Assembly (NCBI GenBank): GCA_945889715.1
Contig: CAMDCI010000005.1
Coordinates: 1-37,631, forward strand
Reading direction: 5' to 3'
DNA from: Bifidobacterium breve
Lineage (GTDB): Bacteria; Actinomycetota; Acidimicrobiia; Acidimicrobiales; Ilumatobacteraceae
DNA length: 37,631 nucleotides
Positions 1-8,136 of this stretch are shown here, piece by piece (the stretch's first letter is position 1; every line of letters starts with the position of its first letter). The position numbers were made by a program, and so were the translations under genes. Under the pieces are notes generated by a model. The model made no database searches. It was not told where the DNA came from and saw only the letters and a program-made list of their open reading frames with translations.

Positions 1-555
1 TTGGCCGACAGTTACTGCACCAATCCGCATAAGTGGATGGGTGTCAACTTCGACTGTGATCTCTTCTGGACATCCGATCGCGCATCATTACTTGGCGCAC
101 TCAGCATCTTGCCCGAATACCTTCGTTCAGCCGCCGCAGAATCTGGCGCTGCCATTGATTACCGCGACTGGCAGATTCCGTTAGGTCGCCGCTTTCGATC
201 ACTCAAGTTGTGGTTCGCAATTCGTACCGACGGCACTGCCGTATTTCAAGAACTCATTCGGCGCCATGTCGCGATCACCCAAGAACTTGCTGCGCTCGTT
301 GCCGCAGATTCGCGATTTGAAATTGTCGCCCCATTTACTCTCAATCTCTTATGCCTACGACTTATTGGTGATTCTGCCGAAAACGGCGACCAATTGACTG
401 ATGCGTTAATTGAGGCTGCCAACTCCACTCGGGAAGTCTTCTTCACACGAACTGTTTTGAATGGCCGCAGTGTTCTGCGATTCTCCATCGGTGGTCGCAC
501 GACCGAACACCATCACGTGATGGCAACGTGGGAATTGCTCAAGAATCTCTCGTAA
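1..555 (+). CDS. Group II PLP-dependent decarboxylase (aromatic-L-amino-acid decarboxylase family), C-terminal part
   Basis: The reading frame is open at the left edge, so this is the C-terminal 184 residues of a protein that normally has about 450-500. Near the start is the motif NPHKW, in which the lysine (residue 11 here) is the Schiff-base lysine for pyridoxal phosphate. The stretch after it (VNFDCDLFW, then YRDWQIPLGRRFRSLKLWF) matches the conserved C-terminal core of the DOPA/tyrosine/tryptophan decarboxylase family. The enzyme would decarboxylate an aromatic or related amino acid in the cytosol; the exact substrate cannot be read from this fragment. The TTG at position 1 is only the first codon in the window and is not a start. 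ribD follows after 37 bp on the same strand, with no terminator seen between. Confidence 0.88.
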   Translation: MADSYCTNPHKWMGVNFDCDLFWTSDRASLLGALSILPEYLRSAAAESGAAIDYRDWQIPLGRRFRSLKLWFAIRTDGTAVFQELIRRHVAITQELAALVAADSRFEIVAPFTLNLLCLRLIGDSAENGDQLTDALIEAANSTREVFFTRTVLNGRSVLRFSIGGRTTEHHHVMATWELLKNLS

Positions 556-592
556 GATCAAACGAACCCAACAAGTTGAAACTGACTCGAGC

Positions 593-1585
593 ATGAACGA
601 CACGAACTACATGATGCAAGCAATTGAAGTTGCTGCTTCTGTTCGTATGCGTACATCCCCTAACCCGTGGGTCGGTTGCGTCATCGTCACAACAGATGGA
701 CAAACTTTCACTGGGGCAACTGAAGCACCTGGTGGTCGACATGCCGAAATTGTTGCGCTTGATGCTGCACGTTTGGTCAACGCACAACTACAAGGCGCAA
801 CTGTCTACACAACGCTCGAACCCTGTAGCCATCAAGGTCGAACCGGTCCGTGCACAGAAGCGCTCATCGATGCTCGAGTTGCACGAGTCGTGAGTGCAAT
901 CACCGATCCCGATGCACAAGTTGGTGGTCAAGGTTTCCAGGCGTTACGCAATGCCAGAATCAACGTTGAAATCGGTTTGTGCGCCGATCTCGTCAATGAA
1001 CAACTCCGTCCATATCTGCATCACCGCACCACTGGTCGACCATACGTCATTTTGAAAATGGCAACAACTCTTGATGGTCAAACTGCCGCTGCCGACGGAA
1101 CGAGTCAATGGATTACTGGCGAACAAGCACGTGTTGCTGCTCATCAGTTGCGGGCCGAGAGCGACGCAATTGTTGTTGGTGCGCGAACAGTGCGGACCGA
1201 TAACCCTTCGCTCACCACGCGACTCGTTGATGGTCCATCACCACAGCGCATCGTGCTTGGGTCAGTGGCACCAGATGCGAAAGTACATCCGTGTCGTGAG
1301 TGGGATCAATCACTTCTAGAGTTACTCGACACTCTCGGAGCAGAAGGTGTTCTACAAGTCATGGTTGAAGGCGGAGCAACTGTCGCTGCTTCGTTCCATC
1401 GTGAGAATCTGGTCAATCAATACGTCATGTACATTGCCCCAGCGTTCATGGGAGGCAACGATGGCTCTCCCCTATTCCGCGGCCCCGGCGCCGCGTCAAT
1501 CAATGAATTGTGGCGAGGTTCGGTGAGGTCAATGCGCATGCTTGGCGCTGACATCGAGATCGTGATCGACAACAACTCTCGTTAG
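593..1585 (+). CDS. ribD: Bifunctional riboflavin biosynthesis deaminase/reductase RibD
   Basis: Riboflavin synthesis: it deaminates 2,5-diamino-6-ribosylamino-pyrimidinone 5'-phosphate and then reduces the ribosyl side chain with NADPH. The N-terminal deaminase (about residues 1-145) carries the zinc site as HAE (50-52) and the PCSHQGRTGPC block (Cys78, Cys87). The reductase domain starts near residue 149 with GRPYVILKMATTLDGQTA and contains VEGGATVAASF. At 330 aa it is somewhat shorter than the E. coli enzyme (about 367), the loss being in the reductase half. The ATG at 593 gives the expected spacing to PNPWVGCVIV; ATGs six and seven codons downstream are possible alternatives. ribA follows after 90 bp. 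Confidence 0.95.
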   Translation: MNDTNYMMQAIEVAASVRMRTSPNPWVGCVIVTTDGQTFTGATEAPGGRHAEIVALDAARLVNAQLQGATVYTTLEPCSHQGRTGPCTEALIDARVARVVSAITDPDAQVGGQGFQALRNARINVEIGLCADLVNEQLRPYLHHRTTGRPYVILKMATTLDGQTAAADGTSQWITGEQARVAAHQLRAESDAIVVGARTVRTDNPSLTTRLVDGPSPQRIVLGSVAPDAKVHPCREWDQSLLELLDTLGAEGVLQVMVEGGATVAASFHRENLVNQYVMYIAPAFMGGNDGSPLFRGPGAASINELWRGSVRSMRMLGADIEIVIDNNSR

Positions 1586-1622
1586 TCAAAGATGCGTCGG
1601 GAGGCCCGCGGGGGTCATCTGT

Positions 1623-1628
1623 TACGCT
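1623..1628 (+). promoter_or_regulatory. Possible -10 element ahead of ribA
   Basis: The spacer between ribD and ribA holds TACGCT, a TAnnnT hexamer about 50 bp upstream of the ribA start, preceded by a GC-rich stretch with no good -35 match. It could give ribA its own weak promoter. The 90-bp spacer shows none of the conserved pieces of an FMN riboswitch. This is pattern matching only. Confidence 0.22.
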
Positions 1629-1675
1629 GAGATATCAGTCAAAATTCGTCATCGTCAGCAAATTCAGTTATTCGC

Positions 1676-2269
1676 GTGTCACAAGCACAGGTCCCTACCG
1701 AGTGGGGAATGTTTGCGTGTACAGCCTTTCGTGATGCATCGACTCAAACCGAGCACGTCGCATTTTCAGTCGGCGATATCGCGTCATCTGAACCAGTTCT
1801 GACTCGTGTACATAGTGAATGCCTCACTGGTGACGTCTTTGCCAGCCGACGCTGCGACTGTGGTCCACAATTGCAAACATCGATGGCACTCATTGCCCAA
1901 GAAGGACGCGGTGTTGTTGTCTATCTTCGCGATCACGAAGGACGCGGCATCGGTATCGCCCACAAGATCAGTGCGTATTCGTTGCAAGACCAAGGCCGTG
2001 ACACCGTTGATGCAAATACCGAACTCGGTTTCTCCATTGACGATCGTGACTATTCGATTGGTGCGCGCATCTTGCGCGATTTTGGTATCAAACAGGTGCG
2101 CTTGATCACCAATAACCCCGCCAAGTTTGAAGGCCTTGAAGCCGAAGGTGTTGAAGTCGTTGAGCGAGTACGCCTCGACCTTGCACCGACAGAAGAAAAC
2201 CTGCGCTATCTCCAGACGAAGCGCGATCGCATGGGTCACTTACTTGACCTACCCGAATCTGCAATCTAA
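1676..2269 (+). CDS. ribA: GTP cyclohydrolase II
   Basis: It opens the imidazole ring of GTP to give the first pyrimidine intermediate of riboflavin synthesis. The 197-aa protein has the family's zinc-binding cysteines at 49, 60 and 62 (HSEC ... RRCDCG), the LRDHEGRGIGIAHKISAY block that binds GTP, and the RLITNNPAKFEGLEAEGVEV segment near the end. The start is GTG at 1676, which puts the conserved TEWGMFACTAFRD at the normal N-terminus. It is a stand-alone RibA: there is no 3,4-dihydroxy-2-butanone-4-phosphate synthase domain as in RibBA fusions, and none of ribB, ribE or ribH lies nearby, so the rest of the pathway must be encoded elsewhere. Confidence 0.95.
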   Translation: MSQAQVPTEWGMFACTAFRDASTQTEHVAFSVGDIASSEPVLTRVHSECLTGDVFASRRCDCGPQLQTSMALIAQEGRGVVVYLRDHEGRGIGIAHKISAYSLQDQGRDTVDANTELGFSIDDRDYSIGARILRDFGIKQVRLITNNPAKFEGLEAEGVEVVERVRLDLAPTEENLRYLQTKRDRMGHLLDLPESAI

Positions 2270-2336
2270 ACCTTTCGCCGTTTCACTGAACTCCTCCCCA
2301 CATTGATCGTGATGTTGCATCAGCAACTCATATATC

Positions 2337-2345
2337 AAAGGAGGG
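2337..2345 (+). promoter_or_regulatory. Strong Shine-Dalgarno for the phospholipase gene
   Basis: The sequence AAAGGAGGG ends four bases before the TTG at 2350 and 13 bases before an in-frame GTG at 2359. It is the best ribosome binding site in this part of the window and favours TTG 2350 as the start, although GTG 2359 is not excluded. Confidence 0.6.
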
Positions 2346-2349
2346 CGAC

Positions 2350-2859
2350 TTGGGTTTCGTGCTCAGTCTCCTCGTGGCGGTCTCGAGTTTTTTGACCGCT
2401 CCATTGTTGAGTCCCGATCCTGTTCGTGATTCGAAGCGTTTAGAGACCCTGGTCTTCTCCACAACATTGCGTGACTTCGTCGCGCTATCGCAGCGACACC
2501 CGGTAGCAGACAATTGGTTTGACTGGTCAACCGATTCATGTTCGGCACCACTCGTCGGAAGTTCTGGTCGAACTTTTGATTTCACCGAAGCATGTTTGAG
2601 ACATGATTTCGCATATCGAAATTTCAAGCTGATGGATCAACGCTATTCATGCCCTCGACGATTGCCCCAACAGGTATGCGAACCTGGCACCAGCAATCAT
2701 GGCAAATGGTGGAATAGCAAGATTCGGTTACGAATTGATTCGCGCTTTCGTACCGACATGTTGAATCACTGCGCATCACGCTCGCTGCTTGATTACTTGC
2801 CCTGCAAAGCGTGGGCAACGGTTTTCTATAAAGGAGTGCGAACCGCGGGCGGTCTCTAA
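2350..2859 (+). CDS. Secreted prokaryotic phospholipase A2
   Basis: The protein (169 aa) begins with a hydrophobic segment (residues 3-20) that looks like a signal peptide or anchor, though it lacks an early positive charge. The mature part matches the Streptomyces-type PLA2 family (Phospholip_A2_3): FDWSTDSCS (57-65), then ACLRHDFAYRN (81-91), which holds the catalytic His85-Asp86 pair, then a helix with DSRFRTDMLNHC and a final PCKAW. Enzymes of this family hydrolyse the sn-2 ester of phospholipids outside the cell with calcium. Cys64, 82, 141 and 152 correspond to the family's two disulfides. Cys101 and Cys110 lie in an inserted loop of about 20 residues after the active-site helix and could form a third. 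The gene converges on the acetyltransferase gene with a 12-bp gap. Confidence 0.85.
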   Translation: MGFVLSLLVAVSSFLTAPLLSPDPVRDSKRLETLVFSTTLRDFVALSQRHPVADNWFDWSTDSCSAPLVGSSGRTFDFTEACLRHDFAYRNFKLMDQRYSCPRRLPQQVCEPGTSNHGKWWNSKIRLRIDSRFRTDMLNHCASRSLLDYLPCKAWATVFYKGVRTAGGL

Positions 2860-2871
2860 CGTTTGGGTTGG

Positions 2872-3360
2872 TCAGAGAGTTTTTCGATATTTGATCGACA
2901 TCACTTCATTCATGAACTCTCTGGCCAAGCCCCACCCACGTTCAACTTCGACAAAGCCGGCGCGCTCAATGGTTCGTCGTGAAGCCGTGTTTTCTTCAGC
3001 GATATAGGCGACAACTGAGTGAATGTCTTCATCAGGCGTGATTGAGGCAATCAACAATTTCACGGCAGCCGAAGCAGCTTTCATTCCGCGACCCCAAGGC
3101 GCCACCCAATACCCCATGGGAGCTTCGCGAGTGACTTCATCAATCTCGTGAATACTCACCAAACCAAGTGGCATTGAGGATTCCGAATCTTTAATCACCA
3201 TCGTCACGTACTCTGGTTCGTTCTCAACGAACCATTCAGCATCTTCCAGCGAATATGGCCGCGGAATCATGGTCCAACGTTGAATCGCCTCATCTTGACA
3301 GGCATCAAAGATCCACTCAACATCGTCGTACTCGAGTCGGCGTAAATGAAACATGTTCAT
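2872..3360 (-). CDS. GNAT family N-acetyltransferase (RimJ/RimL-like)
   Basis: The open frame reaches back to 3450, but the fold starts at MNMFHLRRLEYDDVEWIFD, so ATG 3360 is the likely start (162 aa). That leaves an 8-bp gap to the Nudix gene instead of a long overlap. Visible GNAT features are an N-terminal strand-helix, MGYWVAPWGRGMKAASAAV (the acetyl-CoA binding segment, close to the RimJ/RimL pattern GYWL...GxGxAxEA), and NTASRRTIERAGFVEVER at the end, typical of ribosomal-protein or small-molecule acetyltransferases. The substrate is unknown. It is last in a minus-strand group that starts with the membrane protein near 5216. Confidence 0.85.
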   Translation of the reverse strand: MNMFHLRRLEYDDVEWIFDACQDEAIQRWTMIPRPYSLEDAEWFVENEPEYVTMVIKDSESSMPLGLVSIHEIDEVTREAPMGYWVAPWGRGMKAASAAVKLLIASITPDEDIHSVVAYIAEENTASRRTIERAGFVEVERGWGLAREFMNEVMSIKYRKTL

Positions 3361-3368
3361 ATTCTGAC

Positions 3369-4100
3369 TTACCAGTTCGGCAATTCGAAATGATTGACGC
3401 CGTGAATGATACACAACAATTCGTGCAGAATGCGTGCTGTCGCTCCCCAAATTGTTTCGTCATCAAGATGAAAGAAGAACATTGGACGATCTTCTGAGAA
3501 TTCAACTCGATCAAAGTTCCACCACTCCCACGAAAAAGTGTCGGCCCGCACGAGTTCGGCAAGCGGCACCCATAACGCTCGATCAACTTCGTCAGAACTA
3601 ATTAATAGCTCTGGCTTTTCATGAACCGTTGCAAGAACTGGCACGATATAGCTGCGACTCACGAACGTTGAAAGTGGACTGAGTTCAGCATGCACCGTCA
3701 CGAGTTGCGCGGTTACTCCCACTTCTTCATGGGTTTCTCGCAATGCTGCTTCGACAATTGATTCATCGCTGTCAACGCGCCCGCCCGGAAAACTTATTTC
3801 ACCTTGATGGTTTGAAAGTTTGGTCGAACGCCGAGTGAGCAAAATCTCTGCTCCATGTTCGCCAGGTGCAAGCAAAGCTAAGACTGCCGAAATCTTCTCG
3901 TTCTCTCGAGGCGCCGCGCGACTGCGCTCATCTATGGATATTTGTTGAATGATGGATAGTTGTTGAATCTTGTCGACGATTGCTTCAAGAGTGAAGTCAG
4001 CTGTTTGATCGCTCCACATCGCCGCACCACCACTGCGTCGCACTGTAGGCGTTGGTATTTTTTGGGCTCCGCCAGCACGGCGCGGTGAACCCGACGTCAT
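3369..4100 (-). CDS. Nudix hydrolase, NudL-like (predicted CoA pyrophosphatase)
   Basis: The Nudix box is complete: residues 107-129 fit G-x5-E-x7-REUXEEXGU (GRVDSDE ... RETHEEVGV). Just before it, LLTRRSTKLSNHQGEISFPG is the additional signature of the CoA-pyrophosphatase branch (NudL/YeaB), whose members cut CoA to phosphopantetheine and 3',5'-ADP using Mg2+. The protein is 243 aa, longer than the usual 190-220, because of an N-terminal extension rich in Pro, Arg and Gly plus a duplicated QQLSI/QQISI stretch. An internal ATG at codon 28 is an alternative start. It lies 6 bp downstream of the 61-aa gene. Confidence 0.88.
   Translation of the reverse strand: MTSGSPRRAGGAQKIPTPTVRRSGGAAMWSDQTADFTLEAIVDKIQQLSIIQQISIDERSRAAPRENEKISAVLALLAPGEHGAEILLTRRSTKLSNHQGEISFPGGRVDSDESIVEAALRETHEEVGVTAQLVTVHAELSPLSTFVSRSYIVPVLATVHEKPELLISSDEVDRALWVPLAELVRADTFSWEWWNFDRVEFSEDRPMFFFHLDDETIWGATARILHELLCIIHGVNHFELPNW
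3934..3969. repeat. Two-copy 18-bp tandem repeat inside the Nudix gene
   Basis: Two adjacent 18-bp units (3934-3951 and 3952-3969) differ at only two positions. In the protein they give the neighbouring stretches IQQLSI and IQQISI before the Nudix domain. This looks like a small in-frame duplication in the N-terminal extension, outside the catalytic fold. Confidence 0.75.
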
Positions 4101-4106
4101 GACAAA

Positions 4107-4286
4107 TCAGGCGACGACTGTTGGCTTCCAGCCCGATGACTGAAGTTCCTTCAGAATTTCGGCGAGACCAGCCTTCTTCATATTCGTCATGGTCTTACCC
4201 GGAGCTTCTTCGCCCCGTTCCCATTCATCCCACGCGGCGATGATCTTGTTCAGGTCGGCATCTGGACGTTCGAATGATGAAGTCAT
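4107..4286 (-). CDS. Small conserved-looking protein of unknown function
   Basis: I do not recognise a named family. The 59-61 aa product is acidic at first (DADLNKIIAAWDEWERGEE), then has a short helix (AGLAEILKELQSSGWKP), and no cysteine motif, signal or membrane segment. The ATG at 4286 (MTSSFERP...) is preferred over the one at 4292. It sits between the 133-aa unknown and the Nudix gene, 6 bp from the latter, so it is probably co-transcribed. The dense fit and protein-like composition support a real gene. Confidence 0.65.
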   Translation of the reverse strand: MTSSFERPDADLNKIIAAWDEWERGEEAPGKTMTNMKKAGLAEILKELQSSGWKPTVVA

Positions 4287-4341
4287 AGGCAAAGTTTACG
4301 CCTCAACAGCGCAAAGACTCGCGTTGCGCCACTTCGTGAGA

Positions 4342-4743
4342 TCACGAGTCAAGCAGGTCCATTGCTCGCGCTCGTCCACCCGTATATCGCACATCAAAGT
4401 TCTGCTTCTCAAACCGCTCACGGCCAACAAGACGAAGTATTTGTTGAACAACGACACGAGCGTGTTTTTCGGTGTATTTCTCACAGAACAAGACATGAAA
4501 TGCCGTCTCTTCCGACATCGTGCTGTGAGCAACAAGCAGCGGAAAAATGGCATCGAACGCATTGGCAAAGTCGTACACCATCGTCGAACCATCAAAATCA
4601 ACGATCTCGAGGCGACCACCTTTGATCACCATTGCTGCAAATGAACCAGTACCAATCGGGTCAGTCCACACCACCAGCCCCGTGCCATCAGGAAGTTTGA
4701 AACGCTTGGGTTTAGGCACAGATTTTTTCGGGGGCTTATTCAT
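4342..4743 (-). CDS. Hypothetical cytosolic protein (133 aa)
   Basis: No family is recognised. It begins with a lysine/proline-rich tail (residues 1-16) followed by a beta-rich segment (RFKLPDGTGLVVWTDP, FAAMVIKGGRLEIVDFDG) and a helical C-terminal half. It has no signal peptide or membrane helix. Its start codon overlaps the stop of the upstream membrane-protein gene by four bases (ATGA, 4740-4743), which indicates translational coupling. About 50 bp separate it from the next small gene. Confidence 0.7.
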   Translation of the reverse strand: MNKPPKKSVPKPKRFKLPDGTGLVVWTDPIGTGSFAAMVIKGGRLEIVDFDGSTMVYDFANAFDAIFPLLVAHSTMSEETAFHVLFCEKYTEKHARVVVQQILRLVGRERFEKQNFDVRYTGGRARAMDLLDS

Positions 4744-5216
4744 GATTGCTTGAACTCTCGACTCTTATCGCGGATTTTGCTGGCCCACGTTCCCGCAGTA
4801 TGCCCAGCGAAACGTCCGATTTCATCGGCTTTACCTTCGGGGGTCGGAGAAACCGGTTGTTTGACTTTGGGTTTTGCTGCCGAATAGTCGGTTCGCCAGA
4901 CCACCACGGCCAACACAATCACAATCAATAACTGCACCAAGCGTGTCGCCACGTCCGTCCCTGGCGCCGCACAGGCCACTATCGCCACGCCTAAGACGAT
5001 GTAATCAAGCATTCGATGTAAGCGACGACCCACTAATCGAAATGCCCCAAAAGGTGCGTCAACGATTGCGGTGTTGATCAAGATCAAAGATCCGACAAGT
5101 GCCGGGACGAGGGGCTTTGGACTTTGTAATCCGGCGGCCAGCATCGCCCCACCCACGATGTATTCAGCCAATTGGTGCAGCCAAAACGAACGTTTTCCGG
5201 GAGCGGCCATAGCCAC
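4740..5216 (-). CDS. Predicted small integral membrane protein of unknown function
   Basis: The 158-aa product has four likely membrane helices (roughly residues 14-31, 36-53, 68-86 and 90-108), with Arg/His-rich connections (RLVGRRLHRMLD), and then a soluble tail of about 45 residues. No enzyme motif is seen. The start is GTG at 5216 or the ATG two codons later. It heads the leftward group containing two unknown proteins, a CoA-pyrophosphatase-like Nudix protein and a GNAT enzyme, and is separated from groEL by a terminator. Confidence 0.72.
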   Translation of the reverse strand: MAMAAPGKRSFWLHQLAEYIVGGAMLAAGLQSPKPLVPALVGSLILINTAIVDAPFGAFRLVGRRLHRMLDYIVLGVAIVACAAPGTDVATRLVQLLIVIVLAVVVWRTDYSAAKPKVKQPVSPTPEGKADEIGRFAGHTAGTWASKIRDKSREFKQS

Positions 5217-5290
5217 AGGTTAGTTGCCAGTTCGCTTGGGCGATTTGACCACCGAATTCGGGGATATTTAGCGCCCAAGAGGAAATAGCA

Positions 5291-5322
5291 AAGGGGCCGG
5301 TGGATTGCTCCACCAGCCCCTT
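5291..5322 (-). terminator. Rho-independent terminator after groEL
   Basis: A 14-bp inverted repeat (5291-5304 with 5309-5322) with a four-base loop forms a GC-rich stem, AAGGGGC(T/C)GGTGGA, with a single G-U pair when read on the minus strand. A short T-rich stretch follows (TTTGCTATTT). It lies 50 bp past the groEL stop and separates the chaperonin operon from the membrane-protein gene. The U-tract is weak, so termination may be partial. Confidence 0.75.
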
Positions 5323-5373
5323 CAATAATTCGGTTGTATGTGGTTGAAAGTGTGTTGACGGCGAACCGTCAGA

Positions 5374-7023
<1,650 letters not shown>

Positions 7024-7028
7024 TTACC

Positions 7029-7322
7029 TCACTTGCCGACGATGGCAAGAACGTCACGGCTGGTGAGGATCAACAGATCTTCGCCTTCGATGGTGACTTC
7101 GGTGCCGCCGTACTTCGAGTACAAAACGGTGTCGCCTTCTTTGATCGCGAGGGCGTGATGCTTACCTGCATCGTCGCTCCAGCGGCCAGGTCCGACGGCA
7201 AGGACGGTTCCCTGCTGGGGCTTTTCTTTGGCGGTATCGGGGATGACGAGACCGGAAGCTGTGCGCTCCTCGGCTGCGTTGGGCCGTACCACGATGCGGT
7301 CATCGAGGGGCTTCAGGTTCAT
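7029..7322 (-). CDS. groES: 10-kDa co-chaperonin GroES
   Basis: A 97-aa subunit of the heptameric lid of GroEL. It starts [15 protein letters not shown], has the mobile-loop segment [18 protein letters not shown] that touches GroEL, and ends with the beta-barrel strands [25 protein letters not shown] site lies eight bases before the ATG. It is first in the groES-groEL operon, downstream of two CIRCE operators. Confidence 0.99.
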   Translation of the reverse strand: MNLKPLDDRIVVRPNAAEERTASGLVIPDTAKEKPQQGTVLAVGPGRWSDDAGKHHALAIKEGDTVLYSKYGGTEVTIEGEDLLILTSRDVLAIVGK

Positions 7323-7376
7323 AATTCAAATCTCCGTGGCTAGATAGTTGTCGGATAAAAGTGGCCAATGTGAGCG

Positions 7377-7403
7377 TTAGCACTCGCACCTGCCGAGTGC
7401 CAA
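7377..7403 (-). promoter_or_regulatory. CIRCE operator 1 (HrcA site), groES-proximal
   Basis: TTAGCACTC, nine bases, then GAGTGCCAA: one mismatch from the CIRCE consensus TTAGCACTC-N9-GAGTGCTAA. It lies just downstream of the proposed -10, where bound HrcA repressor would block transcription until heat or misfolded protein titrates GroE. Confidence 0.92.
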
Positions 7404-7432
7404 GGATAGGGGTGAAAGTGGCCAGTTAGCAA
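7403..7432 (-). promoter_or_regulatory. Putative groES promoter between the two CIRCE sites
   Basis: On the minus strand, TTGCTA (7427-7432) and TATCCT (7403-7408) are separated by 18 bp and match -35/-10 hexamers reasonably. The -35 lies inside the distal CIRCE and the -10 abuts the proximal CIRCE, the usual geometry for HrcA repression. Transcription would start about 70-75 bases before the groES ATG. Confidence 0.5.
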
Positions 7433-7452
7433 CCGCCAACCGCGAGTGCTAA
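7426..7452 (-). promoter_or_regulatory. CIRCE operator 2 (HrcA site), distal
   Basis: TTAGCAACC, nine bases, then a perfect GAGTGCTAA arm: two mismatches from the CIRCE consensus, both in one arm. It is separated from CIRCE 1 by 22 bp, giving a tandem pair around the promoter as in some other actinomycete groES leaders. Confidence 0.85.
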
Positions 7453-7471
7453 CCCAAACGCTCCCCCCAAA

Positions 7472-7514
7472 GAACCCGTTCCGAACAGGTTCAGAACAGG
7501 TTCAGAACGGGTTC
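7472..7514. repeat. Four GAAC-NN-GTTC palindromes at exact 11-bp spacing
   Basis: The 10-bp palindrome GAACNNGTTC occurs at 7472, 7483, 7494 and 7505, each separated by a single base, so the units repeat once per helical turn. The first and last units are also perfect inverted copies of each other (GAACCCGTTC / GAACGGGTTC), so the transcript could fold into a hairpin with a short TTT after it on the minus strand. The array covers the maf stop codon and lies 20 bp upstream of the distal CIRCE. It may be an operator cluster, a maf terminator, or both. Confidence 0.8.
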
Positions 7515-8115
7515 AGCGCAGGGGTGCGCCAAGGGCAGCGCAGATCTCGGTCAGGCGCTCGATCGGAAGCCCAATAATGGCGTTTAACGACCCCTCAACC
7601 TGCTCAACGAACCCGGCCGCCCCACCTTGAATGGCATATGCACCAGCCTTGTCACGGGGTTCACCCGAGTCGACGTAGGTGATGATCTCCGGAATCGGGA
7701 CCGATCGAAAGGTCACCGTGCTCGACACCACTTCAACGTGCCCGTCCCAATCGACCCCACGACAACCTGGCCCAGCCACCGCGACTGCAAAGCCCGTATG
7801 CACCTGATGGCTACGGCCCGACAACGCGAGCAACATTTTTACAGCCTCGGCGTCGTCGACTGGCTTACCGAAAATCACGCCATCAACATCGACGGTGGTA
7901 TCGGCGGCAATCACGATGGCCCCAACATTTACACCACCGACAGTTTTCATGACTGCATCTAATTTTGCCGATGCCAAACGTCGCACATAATCGATGGGCA
8001 GTTCACCGACAAGAACTGACTCGTCGATATCGGGTGACACCACGCGCGGCTCGACACCGAGACTGCGCAACAAATCAAGCCGTCGGGGTGAACCCGAACC
8101 CAAAATCACCGTCAT
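7513..8115 (-). CDS. maf: Maf-like nucleoside triphosphate pyrophosphatase
   Basis: A 200-aa member of the Maf/HAM1-like family, which hydrolyses modified or non-canonical NTPs (dTTP/UTP or m7GTP type) to monophosphates. Visible motifs are GSGSPRRLDLLRSLG at the N-terminus, the central AADTTVDVDG (catalytic Asp region) with FGKPVDDAEA, and SGRSHQVHTGFAV. The gene follows dus by 21 bp and is last before the groES control region. The GAAC repeat array overlaps its stop. Confidence 0.92.
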   Translation of the reverse strand: MTVILGSGSPRRLDLLRSLGVEPRVVSPDIDESVLVGELPIDYVRRLASAKLDAVMKTVGGVNVGAIVIAADTTVDVDGVIFGKPVDDAEAVKMLLALSGRSHQVHTGFAVAVAGPGCRGVDWDGHVEVVSSTVTFRSVPIPEIITYVDSGEPRDKAGAYAIQGGAAGFVEQVEGSLNAIIGLPIERLTEICAALGAPLR

Positions 8116-8136
8116 AAAAAATCAACCATCGATATG

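Noticed and set aside
1586-1675. FMN riboswitch ahead of ribA
   Set aside because: The spacer is only 90 bp and lacks the conserved segments of the RFN element.
2314-2327. Small hairpin GTTGC-ATCA-GCAAC after ribA, as terminator
   Set aside because: The stem is only 5 bp and no T-tract follows.
7472-7514. LexA (SOS) box or HspR HAIR site
   Set aside because: The LexA consensus of Gram-positives has four bases between GAAC and GTTC, here there are two; the HAIR arms CTTGAGT/ACTCAAG are absent.
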